A stretch of 64,000 nt of DNA from Argyresthia goedartella (GCA_949825045.1 OX463820.1:7080501-7144500); one strand, 5' to 3'; shown: positions 44,036 through 56,724, counted from the first letter of the stretch. The notes: generated by a model from the sequence alone, not told the origin. Made by a program: numbers and translations.

Positions 44036-46035
44036 AGTGACGCGTTTACTGCTGTTAATACTTCGTGGTCCCCAAACAGATAGCAACTGTAATAGATTAT
44101 TCAAGACCGCTTCTTTCGTGCTGATATGTTTCGCCACACTGGTCTAATAGATCTACATCATAATTCATCGCTTCCTCGATTGCTCATCGCACTCCTTCCA
44201 ATTGTAGAGAAACTAGTGAAATATTGTTGAGCATCCATTATTCATTAATTAACCCACTATCTTGCGAACCATATCGGGCACAGCACAGAGAAACAACGAG
44301 AGGTTGATATATAACAAGTTATGATTCTCTTATTGCATGACAAGGACATGGTAATTGCTGATGTTAATGCATAGTTATGAACTGCATTAAAAGAGTAAAA
44401 CTTCCGCATTGCTGAGTTTTGTTGGCTAAACAAATGTCCTTCCACTGAAGAGTGTTTCGCTTCAGGTGACTCAAATGTATTTTTAACATTGCGCAATTTT
44501 AGTGAGTTATTGCTTGTGTAACTCTAACATTCTCATCTCATTGACATTGGAGATGACACATCACTTTTCTCTAGGCTAGGCTATTTTCTCGAAGGTGATT
44601 AAAAAGTACTGAACAACGACAATTCTTAGAATTGTTGGTATCCCGCTGGCAAGTCGTACCTCGATCCGCCGAAATTATCTTTGAACTTGGTACTACTTTA
44701 ATTACGACTTTCTTCTAAAAATATTTAAAACGTAGGTTTTTCCTGTTACTTTTGTTTTGAGTAGTTCATTTATTTCCTTTATTCCTATCCTATCAGAAAT
44801 GTATTGATTCATCCCACGATTTTGGACAGCTTCATCCCATTTTACTCCGCCAAATCATCCACGTATCATATTTCTAATCTTCATCAGTCATCGGATCATC
44901 GCATCACTCAAAGAGTTACAAGCATCGTGTCTAGAAAGCAACGGATCGATTTACATCGATGTCTTCTATCGGGCGGGCGGTGTGTTGCGATCGTGTATTT
45001 TCGCACGAAGGCGGCGGTCACGCGCGACTTGCCCCGCGACAAGCGATCGAGACCGTGTCGCGCCAATTAGTAGACTCACGGACTCAGCAGGAGCTCACAC
45101 CGTTATCAGCATTAATAACTATAGGAAAAACAAAAATATACGCTCTAGGCTCGTGTCCAATCTGACTAGTACCTTATCAAGTTTCAACTCGCTTTCTTTG
45201 TCAATGAACAATTGTTTTTATTTATGGTAATTAATATGCCCAATAGCTATCACTTTAAATAGTTTCCGTGTTACCACAAAAAATATTAAACAGCGTTTAA
45301 CCTCAAAACAAACGTCAAATCCCATACTTTTTTGTTTTCAAACAAGTGTTGAACAGTAGTTTATTTTTTTGTGGTAAGGCCCTTTATCTTTGGCCTTATC
45401 TTCGTGAAACAATTTAATGTTCAAGTTCAATGTTTTGGCCTTGTAAGCATCAGCGTCACAAAACATGCAGATAAGATCTTCGTTTGACCTGATCTTGTCA
45501 TAAACAGAAATGTTGCCTACTTGTACTTGTCTTATCAATCAATCAGTCGTGTCGTGGTTCATGTACCTGAGTATGTTGCGTGACAGCAGCTGTTTCGCTT
45601 CTCAGTTCTTAGTATTGTATGCCACACGCGTTGCAATGTAGTACTAGCAGATGCTCAGGCTTCGCTCGCGCACACTCGTTGACCGAGCGAGCGAAGCGAA
45701 CGAAGCGTCTTTGTTTCAGGATTGGGCTAAAATGCTTTTGTATGCCCGGATGTTATCCTCTACAGGACGCATTTCTCAACTGATTCTCGTGAATTTTTGT
45801 GAGCAGGGTCGATAATTAAGTATATTTTTCTTTGTCGATTCAGTTTTTGGAAAATTTTCGAAATGGCGGAGAGGTGGGGGTTTTAAAAATTCAAAAAAAC
45901 CCTACAGTCCAAACCGTTTGACGGATTTTAAAAAATGAGGTGTCGTTGGCTTTTTAGAGAACGCGTGAGTAACAGGCTAGCTATATAATTTTAGTGAAGT
46001 CAATAGTTTGTATTTAAGACCGCAAAATGTAGTTT
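44036..46035. other. No recognisable gene
   Basis: A CpG-rich patch at 44940-45070 contains open frames (for example from ATG 44959, 68 codons) but no domain. About 45655-45710 has repeated GCTTCGCTCGC/GCGAGCGAAGCG-type inverted pieces. Confidence 0.35.
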
Positions 46036-46125
46036 ATAAAGTTATTGGTGCGGCTACTTTCATACTCCGTGTACGTAACCTGGTGCATTGATTAGTTTGT
46101 ATGTGTTATTAAAAGAAAGTGGCAC
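46036..46125 (+). repeat. Fragment of the GGCCAAGTGCGAG...GGAACCCTAA repeat
   Basis: AGTTATTGGTGCGGCTACTT through CATACTCCGTGTACGTAACC to GTTTGTATGTGTTATTAAAA matches the interior of 31273-31687 read on the minus strand. Confidence 0.65.
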
Positions 46126-47420
46126 TCGCGAGGTCTACAGCTCACAGAGCCCACTAGTGCAAAAATATCCAGTCCATACAAACATTAACCTTCCCTCCCC
46201 TCATTTCTCTACCTCTCCCTAACTTTTCTGTGGAGTAGTACCTCTCCCCCCGCTTAATACGTCCCTGTCGCTAAAGCCTTCATTAGACACTATAGACTTC
46301 TCCTCTATACCTACCTAACATGCAACTACAATTTTTGAGTTTCACACAAATCTTACCTCTTTTTATTTTCATACAAACATCAACCTCATTTCTCCCCTTA
46401 GGGGATGAATTTCGCTAAATCCCTTCTGAGTACTACCCTACGCTATACGAGGAACCCCCTGTACATAGCTTTATGTCTCTAGGACCAGTGGTTTAGGCTG
46501 TGCGTTGATATATCAGTCAATAAGTCAAGACTTTGAATTTTATATATAATATGTGGGTACCATGTTATATGAGTAAATGGCTTATATTTGAAGACAAACA
46601 TGAGTAAGAGGCTTTGCAATACCTTTTCGTCTCTGGATCACCTCTGAATCTGGTGCGTGCCTAAGCAAATAGCACTCGGATTTCATTTGTTCTGAATACC
46701 CTTTAGTTTGTTTTAAAGTCGTCCAGCCTGTAGAGCAAGTATACTTTTTTTGCAATTATTTGGGCTTAAGAAGAGAAACACATGCATTTGGGCACGATTA
46801 CAATAGTAGATTAAGTACAGTGTTTTTCGTGGGAGCGGAAACATGTGTTTGTGTGAGTGACACGTGTCAGCGGTACGTGTGAGAGAGAGCTCCGCGCTTC
46901 CAGTCGCGGGCCTTTCACTCACACGCATCATCCATTCGTGTTGCTCACCCAAACGCACTTTTCAGCTCTTGCCAAAAGCACTGTACTATCTTTGACAACA
47001 CGAAGGAGTTGAGTATTGCTTGATCTATGGATGACAATATCGTCCACGGTCGTATTTCGATACAATACAAAGTGTTGTTATCAATTGAAGTCTCATGATT
47101 GCTTTCCATTCCACTTATTCAATTCGCATTGACTTGGCGCTGTGAGGTGGTGACATACGGGTTTCAAGAGATGCGTGTCCTGTTTATGAATACTCAATCT
47201 TTTTTCGGCAGGCATGACCAATTTGTAGGTACTTCTTGTAATTGAAGACTACTCCAGTGCTTTACACCACCCAGGCGGTGATTCCCAGGCCTTAGCTTAA
47301 TCCGTTGTTATCAAAAATATAAACTTCAAATACAGATTCCCATTTCCTCCAGAAAAAACTTCATTTCCCACCACCTCCAAAATCTATCAAGAACAGTCAA
47401 ATACATAATATATAATAATC
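46126..47420. other. No recognisable gene
   Basis: Pyrimidine-rich strand bias at about 46190-46400; nothing nameable. Confidence 0.4.
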
Positions 47421-47600
47421 TTGCACAAGATATATAATACGCCTTAGTTTTATACTAAGCATCTACAGATTTTTCGTAATGTTGTACTAAAAAGCAGCAG
47501 CAGCAGGAAATAAATGACGTAATTAAAAAAAACTAAAAAACCCGACTGCGGTACACTAAAAAGCACAAACAAGCAGATCAGACATAACGTCACTATTAAG
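47421..47600. repeat. Dispersed repeat shared with 55446-55640
   Basis: Shares TTGCACAAG, TATATAA, GGAAATAAATGACG and CGACTGYGGTACACTAAAAAGCAC with 55446-55640, in the same order and orientation. Non-coding, not named. Confidence 0.7.
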
Positions 47601-48256
47601 ATTAGATTTAATTATTATGGTACATTCCGCCATTCCCACAAACGAGAGGCTAGGAATATGAAACTGACGAACAGACATTTTAAAACATTTAATTCGATTT
47701 TAAAACGATTTTTATGAAAAGAGCATATACATAATATGAAAATTAAAGTCGTTATAAAGAACGCTAATTAGACAGAGAAAAGGTTAATATGTTATTAAAT
47801 AAATTATATTTCAATTGATTCAAGCAGTTTTGTTTTTGTTTGAAACTCTCCGAACGAAACAAGTGCCATAAATGTGACTGCCGCTGGCTGGCGCTGGATG
47901 GCGATATTTTTTGCTAACTCTGTATCACAGACCACTAAACCAAACTTGGTTAAGTGATTGATTTGTATATGCAATTAGTTTTCTGGGGCGACGAGAATTA
48001 AATATTGACTTACTATATTTTTATTTTTTATTTTTATTTTATTTTATTTATTTAGGAAATATGGGGAGGAAGTGGGAATAATTTTCTGGATGCCCGGGGA
48101 ATAACCCGCGCGTTCGTTCTTTGAATACTCAAATTTATTTGATACACAGTGGCGACAGGAGAATGAATTAAGATGTTGGATTGTTTAACTTGATTGTATC
48201 GTTCCTTGTATTCTTTACGGTCCTTATTGAAATTGACGATTACTTAAGCTTAGATT
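47601..48256. other. No recognisable gene
   Basis: Nothing supported. Confidence 0.4.
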
Positions 48257-48510
48257 AGACTTCGGGATCGTACACGCAATTCAGAAATAAGACGTCGTAC
48301 TAAGATCGTCGATGTCGGCAAGCGTATCACGAGACTGAAGTGGGGGTGGGCATTACACGTACAGAGTGAATACCCAGAACCGCACGAACCAGATGGAGGG
48401 ATGACATCATCGCCATAGCGGGTAGGCAGTGGATGCGGGAGACTCAGGACCGGAGTGGATGGCGTGGAAAAGAAGAGGTCTATACCCAGCAGTGGGTGAA
48501 TGTGGGCTGA
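48257..48510 (+). pseudogene. RTE-type non-LTR reverse transcriptase, C-terminal remnant
   Basis: First part: RLRDRTRNSEIRRRTKIVDV and TRLKWGWA, a region typical of the C-terminal portion of RTE-clade reverse transcriptases. After an internal loss and frameshift the end resumes as IAGRQWMRETQDRSGWRG and VYTQQWVNVG with stop TGA at 48508-48510. Everything upstream is missing, as in 5'-truncated insertions. Confidence 0.8.
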
Positions 48511-48533
48511 TTGATGATGATGATGATGATGAA
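48511..48533. repeat. (TGA)n tail of the RTE fragment
   Basis: TTGATGATGATGATGATGAT directly follows the reverse transcriptase stop; short-repeat tails are characteristic of the RTE clade. Confidence 0.8.
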
Positions 48534-49526
48534 GCTTAGTACCTAGACCTACTGACGGTCTATTGTATTGGTAACGGTAACTGTCCTGAGATTTTGATAT
48601 GCCACACATGCACATTTTGTCGAACCTCTTCAGTCTCACAAGTGCATGCAAATACTGTCACTGTTTTGTACAAGGAATCGTTGTTTTCTTGCATTGTAGA
48701 GGAATATTCATTTTGTATGTTCACCAAACGACATCTGCGGAAATTCACTTTGCTAGATAATGTCTGCTTGTTGCGACAACATCATGTTTACCCATCGATT
48801 TGGTATACTAAAATCGATGTGTTTACCCGAATGAGTGAACTCGCTAAGTTCCACATGTTGTGCACCAGTTGCTAACTCTGTATACTGCACAACTTTGCAA
48901 ATGTTGCACGTGCAAGTTTGTTGACTGTTTGTTTGTTTGTTTGTTGATAGCGGATAAACCCGCAGATACGCTGTTCTCGTTCTCACAACTTTGTGTATTG
49001 TTTAATCATTCACTTTATTCATTTTCATTCGACTCTACACACACTTTAAGTACCTTTATACCAAGTGTATAATTTTACAAAGATATCAGTACTTAATCAA
49101 ACACGAAGATCGATACTAACTAGTAGGTCCTAAGTATTTCGTAGCGTTCTAAAAAGTTTAGGAAATTAAGATTTCATCCATCCTTTTAATGGCAATCTCA
49201 ACTTGTTTGTTTTCCAATACATCGTCATGTTCCGACTATTACCCAACAAGCAAACAACCGCATTTTTATGAATGACGTCATAAAACCTTTGTTCAGCCAG
49301 GCTCACCGAGTTTTCACATGTTTGTTGTGGAAGTATTGTTTGACTATGTATCTGTTTCGTTCCATTCGTACGTTTGTAACTGATTTCAAAACAATCGCTA
49401 CATAGAACAACAATCTTATCGTTTCAAGGTTATTCATTGTTTTGTCAAGTTCAACTATAGTTCAGCGATCACGTAACATTTAAAACAAACAGTATATTAA
49501 AACGATTGGACGCATCTAGAGATATG
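48534..49526. other. No recognisable gene
   Basis: Nothing supported. Confidence 0.4.
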
Positions 49527-49640
49527 CTGTCACCGGAAGATAGTGAGAACCGTTAGTTGATAAACTAACGCGGTAGTTGACTAACTATCGACAAATAGTA
49601 AACCAGACCGACAGGGTTTTGTTCTTACATGTTAACCTAA
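49527..49640 (+). mobile_element. Partial copy of the 18291-18684 MITE
   Basis: ATGCTGTCACCGGAAGATAG, then TTGACTAACTATCGACAAAT and AGACCGACAGGG match the left portion of 18291-18684; the core hairpin and right end are absent. Confidence 0.65.
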
Positions 49641-52353
49641 CCTCGATTCGTGGTGGTTGAAATTTAGGACACGGCCATATTAAAATAAAGTTTATAACAG
49701 TTAGTCGCTGCGGCTGCGACAGGACATTGCTAAAATTGAGTTTTTTTTTATATATTTTTTCAAAACTTGTGATTGTCAAACACACCGTCTTAAGATAGTT
49801 TGAATACCTATTTTTTTGAGCAATAACCATGTCCATACTCTTTTTAGATCCAAAGAAATAACAAGTTTTATCAAGATTTTTGTGTCACATAGTTTCCATC
49901 GAGCTATGATGATTTTAAACACACTGATTGAAGAAAAAGGGATGTCTTCATAATATAATATTTTTTTGGGATTTAGAAAGCTTCTCCTTTAGGAGGAATA
50001 GATCTTCAAATATGGGTATTTGACCGAATTTGACGTAGTCCAGCGCCTTAAGCGAATTACTTCTCAAAGGTGTCTTCAAGGTGACGTTCCGTTGTCCACC
50101 ACTCTAGCGATTGTGTAGTCTCATCGCTCCATACAATTTCTATGGTGGTGCGTTCCCACCGGCATTCTACTCCACATACGGTAACTGTCATCTTTGCAGC
50201 GGAAGCGACTCGAATGCGTCCCGACTGCAATTAGCGACCGCATTGTGCGCATCTAACTGTTCTTTAATTACTCCATTATGCATATCAGCGTTGGGGATTC
50301 CACAATTTTGTACCTATATAACACGGTTGCAGTATCTGTGCATCTGATGCCATGACGTCATTATGGCGGTCTAACCTTATTGATACCAGGGAGGTTCAAT
50401 TGCATAGATAATGTGGCCGGTTTGTGTTTATCCATATTTTCCTCTAAGTTTCTGATTGCCGCGTCGCAGTATAAAATATATTGTGAATTATTTTATTAGT
50501 TTATCTCTACATATCCGGTAAGGATGTCGACTTTGTTGTGAGTTGATAAAAAAATATTTAATTTAAAAAAAAACAAATACCTACCGGATTGTTAGCTGAT
50601 ATTCTCTTGAAATAGGGATATTTTTCCAAATCTTCTCACCAAAAGCGAATAAGCGGTAGTTATTCATTATAAAACCCTCATGTTACCCCACACGCATTAG
50701 ACAGTCAGTGAAAGCTCAATATGCAAAACTAGTTACGTCCCACGACCCCTCCTGTTCTCGGGCCCCTATTTAACTAGGATTTTATAGGAATATCGACAAA
50801 TCTCTAAAGGGTTGTACCCTTTACGCAGCCGCGTCTACAACACATTGCATACGCGACAATTTATTGGATATCCTAGTACAATAGCAGCAGAAAATTTATA
50901 ACGTGATAATGTTCGTTTTTATCCAGTTTATTCCGTTCAATATTTTTTTGTATCCCTGTTGGACTTCGGGATTCAGAAGGATTAATCGTGATCGTAAATC
51001 AACAGAGGATTATCGGTTTGGTATTCCCTACATTGTCCTTCAAATATATGCGAACTCTTAAAAAAACAATACCATATTAAAATGGTGCCATAGTCTACTT
51101 ACTTCCCTAAGTTAGTTTGCGAAACATTTTACAATGATATTATACATTTTTCAGCTAGAATTTGATTATAAATCCAAACTCTTGTCACGTTGTCACACCA
51201 CCTACCCACGAGATACATTATCTCAGACACTCTCATTCACTCTCTGGGGTGTGCAATGTGCATGTAAAGTGCACATATCTGAGTGTCGTTACTACTAGTT
51301 ACAACATACAGACTGATCTCTCGCTAGCCTGTAGCCTGTAGCCTCTATCTCGCTGCTCTCGTCTTACTGCCCAAATTATTATTTGTAGCCAGCGTGAAGT
51401 TCCTAGTTACTCCAATGCTCGAACTATGATAATGACAATGGAATCTTTGAAATTAGCAGGCTACCATAATTTTGGGTAGTGAGCGCATTCCGAGATGGCA
51501 AGTGATAGGGTAAGTCAAGTCACGAATAGAAGAATCCTCACCCAGGACCATCAGTCCCACACGGTTGCCATAGAGACATGTCGCTCTGACGCCAGACGGG
51601 GACTTGGGGATTCAGTGGCGCTCGCAGCTGGGGGTCTGTGCGGATTAATATTTCAAAGAAGCTCTCTAGTTGCCCGGCTGCCGTTATGAATGGATAACTC
51701 GGACAGTTACCCATTCATAGTGCTATTCGCAGCGCTGAAGTTGGAATTGGCGCGACTGTCTTACTCATTAATGTTATAGCTCCAATTTCAGACGTGTCAT
51801 GTGCTAACTACATTGGGTTAGAAGTCGCGCAACGAATTAAGAGGGCTGGGCGACGTTGGCAGGAATTACTGCGCATATGTACAGGCATTGAAAAGTAACT
51901 ACAGCGCGTTCAAGGCCACCGCTCATAACGTGTGGCGCGACGTATACCTTCCTTACTTGTGAATTTTCTCAAAATCAAAAGAACGTGAGAAAGGTTATCA
52001 TCCGGTGGTCTGGGGCAACAAGAGTCCCTGACTCCACATCATTTGCAGACTTCCATCTCAAACGTTAGCTTCTGGGTAACCCAAGTAATAGTCCATGGGA
52101 GGGCCGGGAGCGTGCCCCGGCACGTGCCAATATATTATGGAGCGTGCCTCCAGAGTATGCCGTGTCCCTCTCTGATGTGTTTATTACACGTTACAGCAGT
52201 ATATGTGATTAGTTCAGCGTCTGCTATTAGATCATTTAATTGTTCTGCGGTCATGCTTACATGCCGTGAGAAAGCTGGGTGGTTGGAGGTTTGAAGGTTG
52301 GTTTTGGGTGGTTCGTTAGTGGATATCGGCCTTTGTGAAAAGACAAGGAATTC
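49641..52353. other. No recognisable gene
   Basis: Only short open frames. Small direct repeats at about 51325-51345 (TAGCCTG). Confidence 0.4.
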
Positions 52354-52424
52354 GTGGTGATAATATTATTCGCAATTTATTGCGAATATTATTCGCAATT
52401 TATTGCGAATAATATTTTCACCAC
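52354..52424. repeat. 71-bp compound palindrome
   Basis: GTGGTGATAATATTATTCGC at the left end is the complement of the right end apart from one base. The centre is two direct copies of ATTATTCGCAATTTATTGCG-AAT, each itself an inverted repeat of ATTCGCAAT with a 4-nt loop. Confidence 0.9.
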
Positions 52425-54506
52425 TCGGTCTAAGAGATACCTACTAGCTGCATTGATATCTGTCTGAAGGATGACATACATACATATACTTTTATATGCC
52501 AATATATTTTTAACTTCATCCAGATTTAGGCAAATATGATACTGTTGTTGTAATTAGATATAAAAAAGAACTCAAGCTTTTCAAACAAAACCATAAAAAA
52601 TTTCTTCGCCATCGATAGCATCTACAACGAACTGCTGATTAGTTTCATCATCTTTTGTCAATGCGCAGTGCGCGTGACCTGCGCAGTGACCGATTGTTTT
52701 GTGCTCACTCTTTGTTGTAGAAAAAAAAAAACAAAAAATTATGTGCCAACAATGTTGAGCGAAATCGCACAATGCACGCATGCGCTATTGTTCGAAGCTC
52801 TATAGAGGTAGGTAGTTGTGCAAGGGCGGGCTCACCCTCCGAGGAAGCCCCTGGACACAAAATCTATAGTTTATTGCAGATAATCTCCGCGTGGGACTAG
52901 ATATGGTCTTCTATCGTATCTGCTTGTGCCACACGTTTTTTATGGCGCAGGAATAATGTAAGATCTATGCAAATTATAGATAAAATACTTGCATTTTGTT
53001 AGCAATTGTCAGAGATCTGCAATAGAATTATGTAGATAAAACAAGGCACGTCGCAACCCAATGGTTAATAAGGTTTCAAAAATATTATTTTTACTACGCG
53101 AATTCACTAAAGATTTTTGGAAAACAGCTTGAAAGAATCCAGTAGCTCCACCGCACAATCAACCTAAAACCGATCTGAGCGTACGACTCGTATATATCTT
53201 AATGTCAACATTAAAAACACAAAGCGCTTATTCCAACGGCACCCATGATTACTCCATCGTTACACTGTAACGGTTATCCCTCTGGTGTCAAATGCCATTC
53301 GTCACGGATGAGGAGACAGCCGTCTGCATGTGACGTCCACGTTCAAATATGCCAGTTACAAATGGGTAGGGAATGCATATCCAGGTTTTTTTTAAATCTG
53401 GTTCAACAATCATTAGGGTCTGCGACCCCTTTGACCCACTCGAGCTGCCAATGTTTGCTCCGTTCTATATTTCTGAAGCATAATATTCGGTGGCAATATC
53501 TAACAGAATACTTGCCTAAATATAAAAGATGTGTCTGCAATCAACATTAGAACAAAATATACCGACCCTCATGGAAAAACTTGCAGAATAATTGCTCTTA
53601 CTACAGTTCATTCCCTGTCCCTACTCCAGGGAATTTATGGTCCCCTAAATACGAGGAGACGGTTCGACGATCACCCCACGTCTGGACTCGGTGCTGGGTA
53701 TACAGGAATGTCCCACTGCGCCCTTCATAATGAACCTTTAGCTAGCTTTGTGTGCACATAGCGTAACTGTGTAACATGTGGATATGTGCTTCACCTGCCA
53801 TTTGGTGAGTTTTACATTATCACGTCGGGGCGGCGGGAAATGGTGCGCTGGAAAGTTTATATGAATTCCGACTAAAACCGTTGTAAATTAACAGTGAGAT
53901 CAAATTGAATTATAGAATGTAGTTAAGTGTGACACTTAATATTCAGGTAGCGTAGCATATTCTATCTGTCTATATCAGATCCCACTGTCTCCAACGAAAT
54001 TATCACTTCTGGCTTTCAATTGTACGTCCGTGGTCTCCTTGAAGTGTGGAGGTAGTGTCAATCTCTTGGTTTAACATTGGAGAAAGATAATGTCGATGGT
54101 AGGTAGGCACTCTTGAAAATGTTGCGTTTGAATGTTGCCAACATAAACAAAACGTTTTCATATTTATATCAGTAACCGTTGGAATTGCAATATTCGTTTA
54201 AAAGAACAAAGCAGCGACTTAGATTCTGCACAGAAAAATCTTTCTTCTTATCTTACAACCGCTTTCTCATAAAAAATACTTTTAAATTATAAAATAAAAG
54301 CTATACAGGATGCAAGATAAAGCTGTAGTGAAATATTTAGGAGTTTTTAAAAACCGATTTTCACTCCTCCTGACCGGCCCGGCCAAAAATTTAAAGTTGC
54401 TCGTTATGATATAAAAGTTTGTTTATGAAAAAAACAGTGTTAAAAAGTTGTAATGATCTTTTCTGTGCAGAATCTGTGTAGCTAAATTTGTTCTTTTAAA
54501 CGTTTT
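52425..54506. other. No recognisable gene
   Basis: Nothing supported. Confidence 0.4.
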
Positions 54507-54643
54507 TACCCGACTGCAGCGAAGGGGAAAAGAGGAGGGTTATGTGTTTGATCTGTATGTGTATGTACTTAACGGCTCAACCGATATTAAAGTGAACGAT
54601 ACGTCATTAGATTTGTCCTGATAGCGCGAGTATCTTAATATTA
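54507..54643. repeat. Dispersed repeat fragment
   Basis: ACCCGACTGCAGCGAAGGGG, then GGTTATGTGTTTGATCTGTA and GGCTCAACCGA resemble a lepidopteran repeat module I recall. It abuts the next repeat. Confidence 0.4.
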
Positions 54644-54799
54644 TAGAAACTGGTCAAGTGCGATTAGTGATTTTTGAAGTGAGATTAGCGGACCCGCACA
54701 CAAAGAGTTCCATACGGAAAAAAGTAAAACGACAGTGTTTTGTACGATATACCTTTTTAATTTTTAATAATACAATATTAACTACTAGGTAAATTCAAG

Positions 54800-54839
54800 G
54801 CAAATCGAAATTGAACTACATAGTTCAATTTCGATTTGC
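54800..54839. repeat. Perfect 19-bp palindrome, 2-nt spacer
   Basis: GCAAATCGAAATTGAACTA (54800-54818) and its exact complement (54821-54839), spacer CA. Confidence 0.95.
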
Positions 54840-54844
54840 ATAGT

Positions 54845-54862
54845 CCTGAGAACATTCTCAGG
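54845..54862. repeat. Perfect 8-bp palindrome, 2-nt spacer
   Basis: CCTGAGAA, spacer CA, TTCTCAGG, five bases after the preceding palindrome. Confidence 0.9.
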
Positions 54863-55445
54863 TTAACAAAACTCTTTGCTCATTGAAACGGAATGGATAG
54901 AAATGTAACTTGTTTACAGATATAAAATCAAATATGATAAAAAACATAATATTATTTATTATAATTCGAATGAACTAATCGTATAATGAAGAATAACTAA
55001 GCACACAACTCAATACCTGCAATTAAAGATATGTTCCGATAACATCGGAAGAGTCCAGTTTTCACTGATAAACAAATAAAACAAAATGACTAAGAAATGG
55101 CCATACCAATAATTTATTGTATGGGTACATCTTTTAATTCCTAAAAACTGGTATGTTTCATTACTTGTTATTATAGCGGCAATAGAAATACATCCTTTGT
55201 GAAATTTTCAGTTCCCTACCTATTTCGGTTGATCCGCTGGAGCCCGGTGACAGACGGAAACACGGACGGACTTACAGCGGAGGCTTAGTAATGGGGTCCC
55301 GTTTCGCACCCTTCGGGTACGGAACCCTAAAAATGGCGGATTTTGTGCTGTTTAATGTGCGGGCTAAAACTGATTTCAAGACCCTCGAGAGGGGTATCAA
55401 AATAATGACCAAAATTACGGCGCGAACAGAAATATTTGCTTATCT

Positions 55446-55640
55446 TGCACAAGCTATATAAATAACACCTTCGTTTTTAACAAATAATTTACAAATTTGT
55501 CACTAAATCAAATTTCATCAATCAAATCAAATCAATCAAATTTGGTACTAAAATAATGGAAATAAATGACGAAATCATAAAAATATCTAAAATAGCCGAC
55601 TGTGGTACACTAAAAAGCACAAAACAAGCAGATAAGACAA
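55446..55640. repeat. Dispersed repeat shared with 47421-47600
   Basis: See 47421-47600. Here the same segments are separated by an extra AATCAAAT-rich stretch (about 55500-55540). Confidence 0.7.
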
Positions 55641-55673
55641 TGTAATTACAGCGTTAAATAAATTTAAATTTAA

Positions 55674-55937
55674 ATGCTCGCGGGACCAAATATATCTAAT
55701 GCAGTGGGTTCTAAGAAACCGAGCGGGAGACGACTCATTGAAGAACCTGAAGAAGAAGGGGAGAGTGATTCAATAGTGCCGTCTCCGGAGTGTGTGTCAT
55801 ACAATGTGAACCCTACCCCAACCACTAGTTGCGGGACGTATAAAAGATTAATTTTGGTACATAGAATGCATGTGAACAGATGGTCACTTTTTAGAAATTG
55901 CCCCTGGAACATCACCAAAATTATCCAAAAATATTAA
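55674..55937 (+). CDS. Unassigned 87-codon open frame
   Basis: Starts at ATG and ends at TAA 55935-55937. The N-terminal half (SKKPSGRRLIEEPEEEGESD, SIVPSPECVSYNVNPTPTTS) is acidic and Ser/Pro-rich, unlike translated AT-rich noise. The second half looks less protein-like, so the real part may end near 55850. It follows a dispersed repeat directly and could be a transposon N-terminus or a host exon. No family recognised. Confidence 0.25.
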   Translation: MLAGPNISNAVGSKKPSGRRLIEEPEEEGESDSIVPSPECVSYNVNPTPTTSCGTYKRLILVHRMHVNRWSLFRNCPWNITKIIQKY

Positions 55938-56332
55938 AAAGATACTTTTTGCGAGTCAATTTTGTTGATCTCGGGGTTTTTGGGGAAATGTAGGGTTTTC
56001 CCTACCCTATCTGCTACTCCTATCTATTCTAAATACCTAATCTAAAACTCAACTGCAGGGTTTCGACAAACACTGGAAATCCAAGTGTCAGTTTACTCGT
56101 ATTCTACGCAAAGCTCGAATCGTGAGGTTGCACTGGGGTACCATCTTTTGATCGATAGTCCAGCCTTACAAAAAGGCTTCCGTTATTGGAACTTGTATTT
56201 ATTTTCTTCATTTCATTTTGTTCATACGAGTAATCTGTCAAAATGTTTGTTGTGAATTGATTGTCAATATTCTGTATTTATGTTATTATACGTACCACGT
56301 GGTTCACCATCCTCCTTGGCGTTTTATTTTTC
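55938..56332. other. No recognisable gene
   Basis: AT-rich sequence upstream of the next candidate exon; no clear promoter elements. Confidence 0.4.
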
Positions 56333-56459
56333 ATGGCCTTTGTGAGATTACGTCAATATTACGGCTGCTGCGCCTCCTGCCTGCTGCTGCTAGTAGCTGC
56401 TCACCTGCCTCAACTGAACGACACGCCAACCCTACGGCGCCCGTGGAGACTCTCCCAGG
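56333..56459 (+). CDS. Candidate first coding exon with signal peptide
   Basis: From ATG 56333 the frame gives a textbook secretory leader: a basic n-region (MAFVRLRQYYG), a hydrophobic core (CCASCLLLLVAAHL), then a polar stretch (PQLNDTPTLRRPWRLSQ). It ends at TAG 56462-56464, but a possible donor (AGG then GTTAGG) sits at 56459/56460. The local sequence is GC-richer than its surroundings. The pattern fits the first exon of a secreted protein or neuropeptide precursor; the start context is ordinary, the donor is weak and no second exon was found. The same frame is open upstream to 56261. Confidence 0.3.
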
Positions 56460-56724
56460 GTTAGGGTACTTTACTTGTATAACTGTTAGGTCGTGTATAT
56501 AGTGTTAGGTTAGGCTAGGCAAGGAAAAGTTGGGTTAAAATAAAAATAACTCGACTCTCTCTTTAACTTCTTGAATTTTAGGACCTACATTCCAAATGTT
56601 TATCTTCTTTTAAATTTATTTAGGCTTCGGTTACAGAGGGCTATTCCTATTAACCCCTGTAACGTGATATCTGGGCCCTTGAATACCATCTTTATATAAT
56701 GCCATTTTTCCGTTATAGGTTTTT

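Larger units (their letters stand above)
54647..55333 (+). repeat. Dispersed repeat (GGTCAAGTGCGAG...GGAACCCTAA family), long form
   Basis: 687 bp with the family ends (AAACTGGTCAAGTGCGA and GGGTACGGAACCCTAAAA) but an interior different from 31273-31687: it contains CCTTTTTAATTTTTAATAAT and CTCTTTGCTCATTGAAAC, shared with 63482-64000. Two palindromes interrupt it (54800-54839, 54845-54862). Confidence 0.75.

Noticed and set aside
45655..45715. Repeated GCGAGCGAAGCG motif, considered as an array or regulatory cluster
   Set aside because: Units are irregular and overlapping; no constant spacer or unit length.
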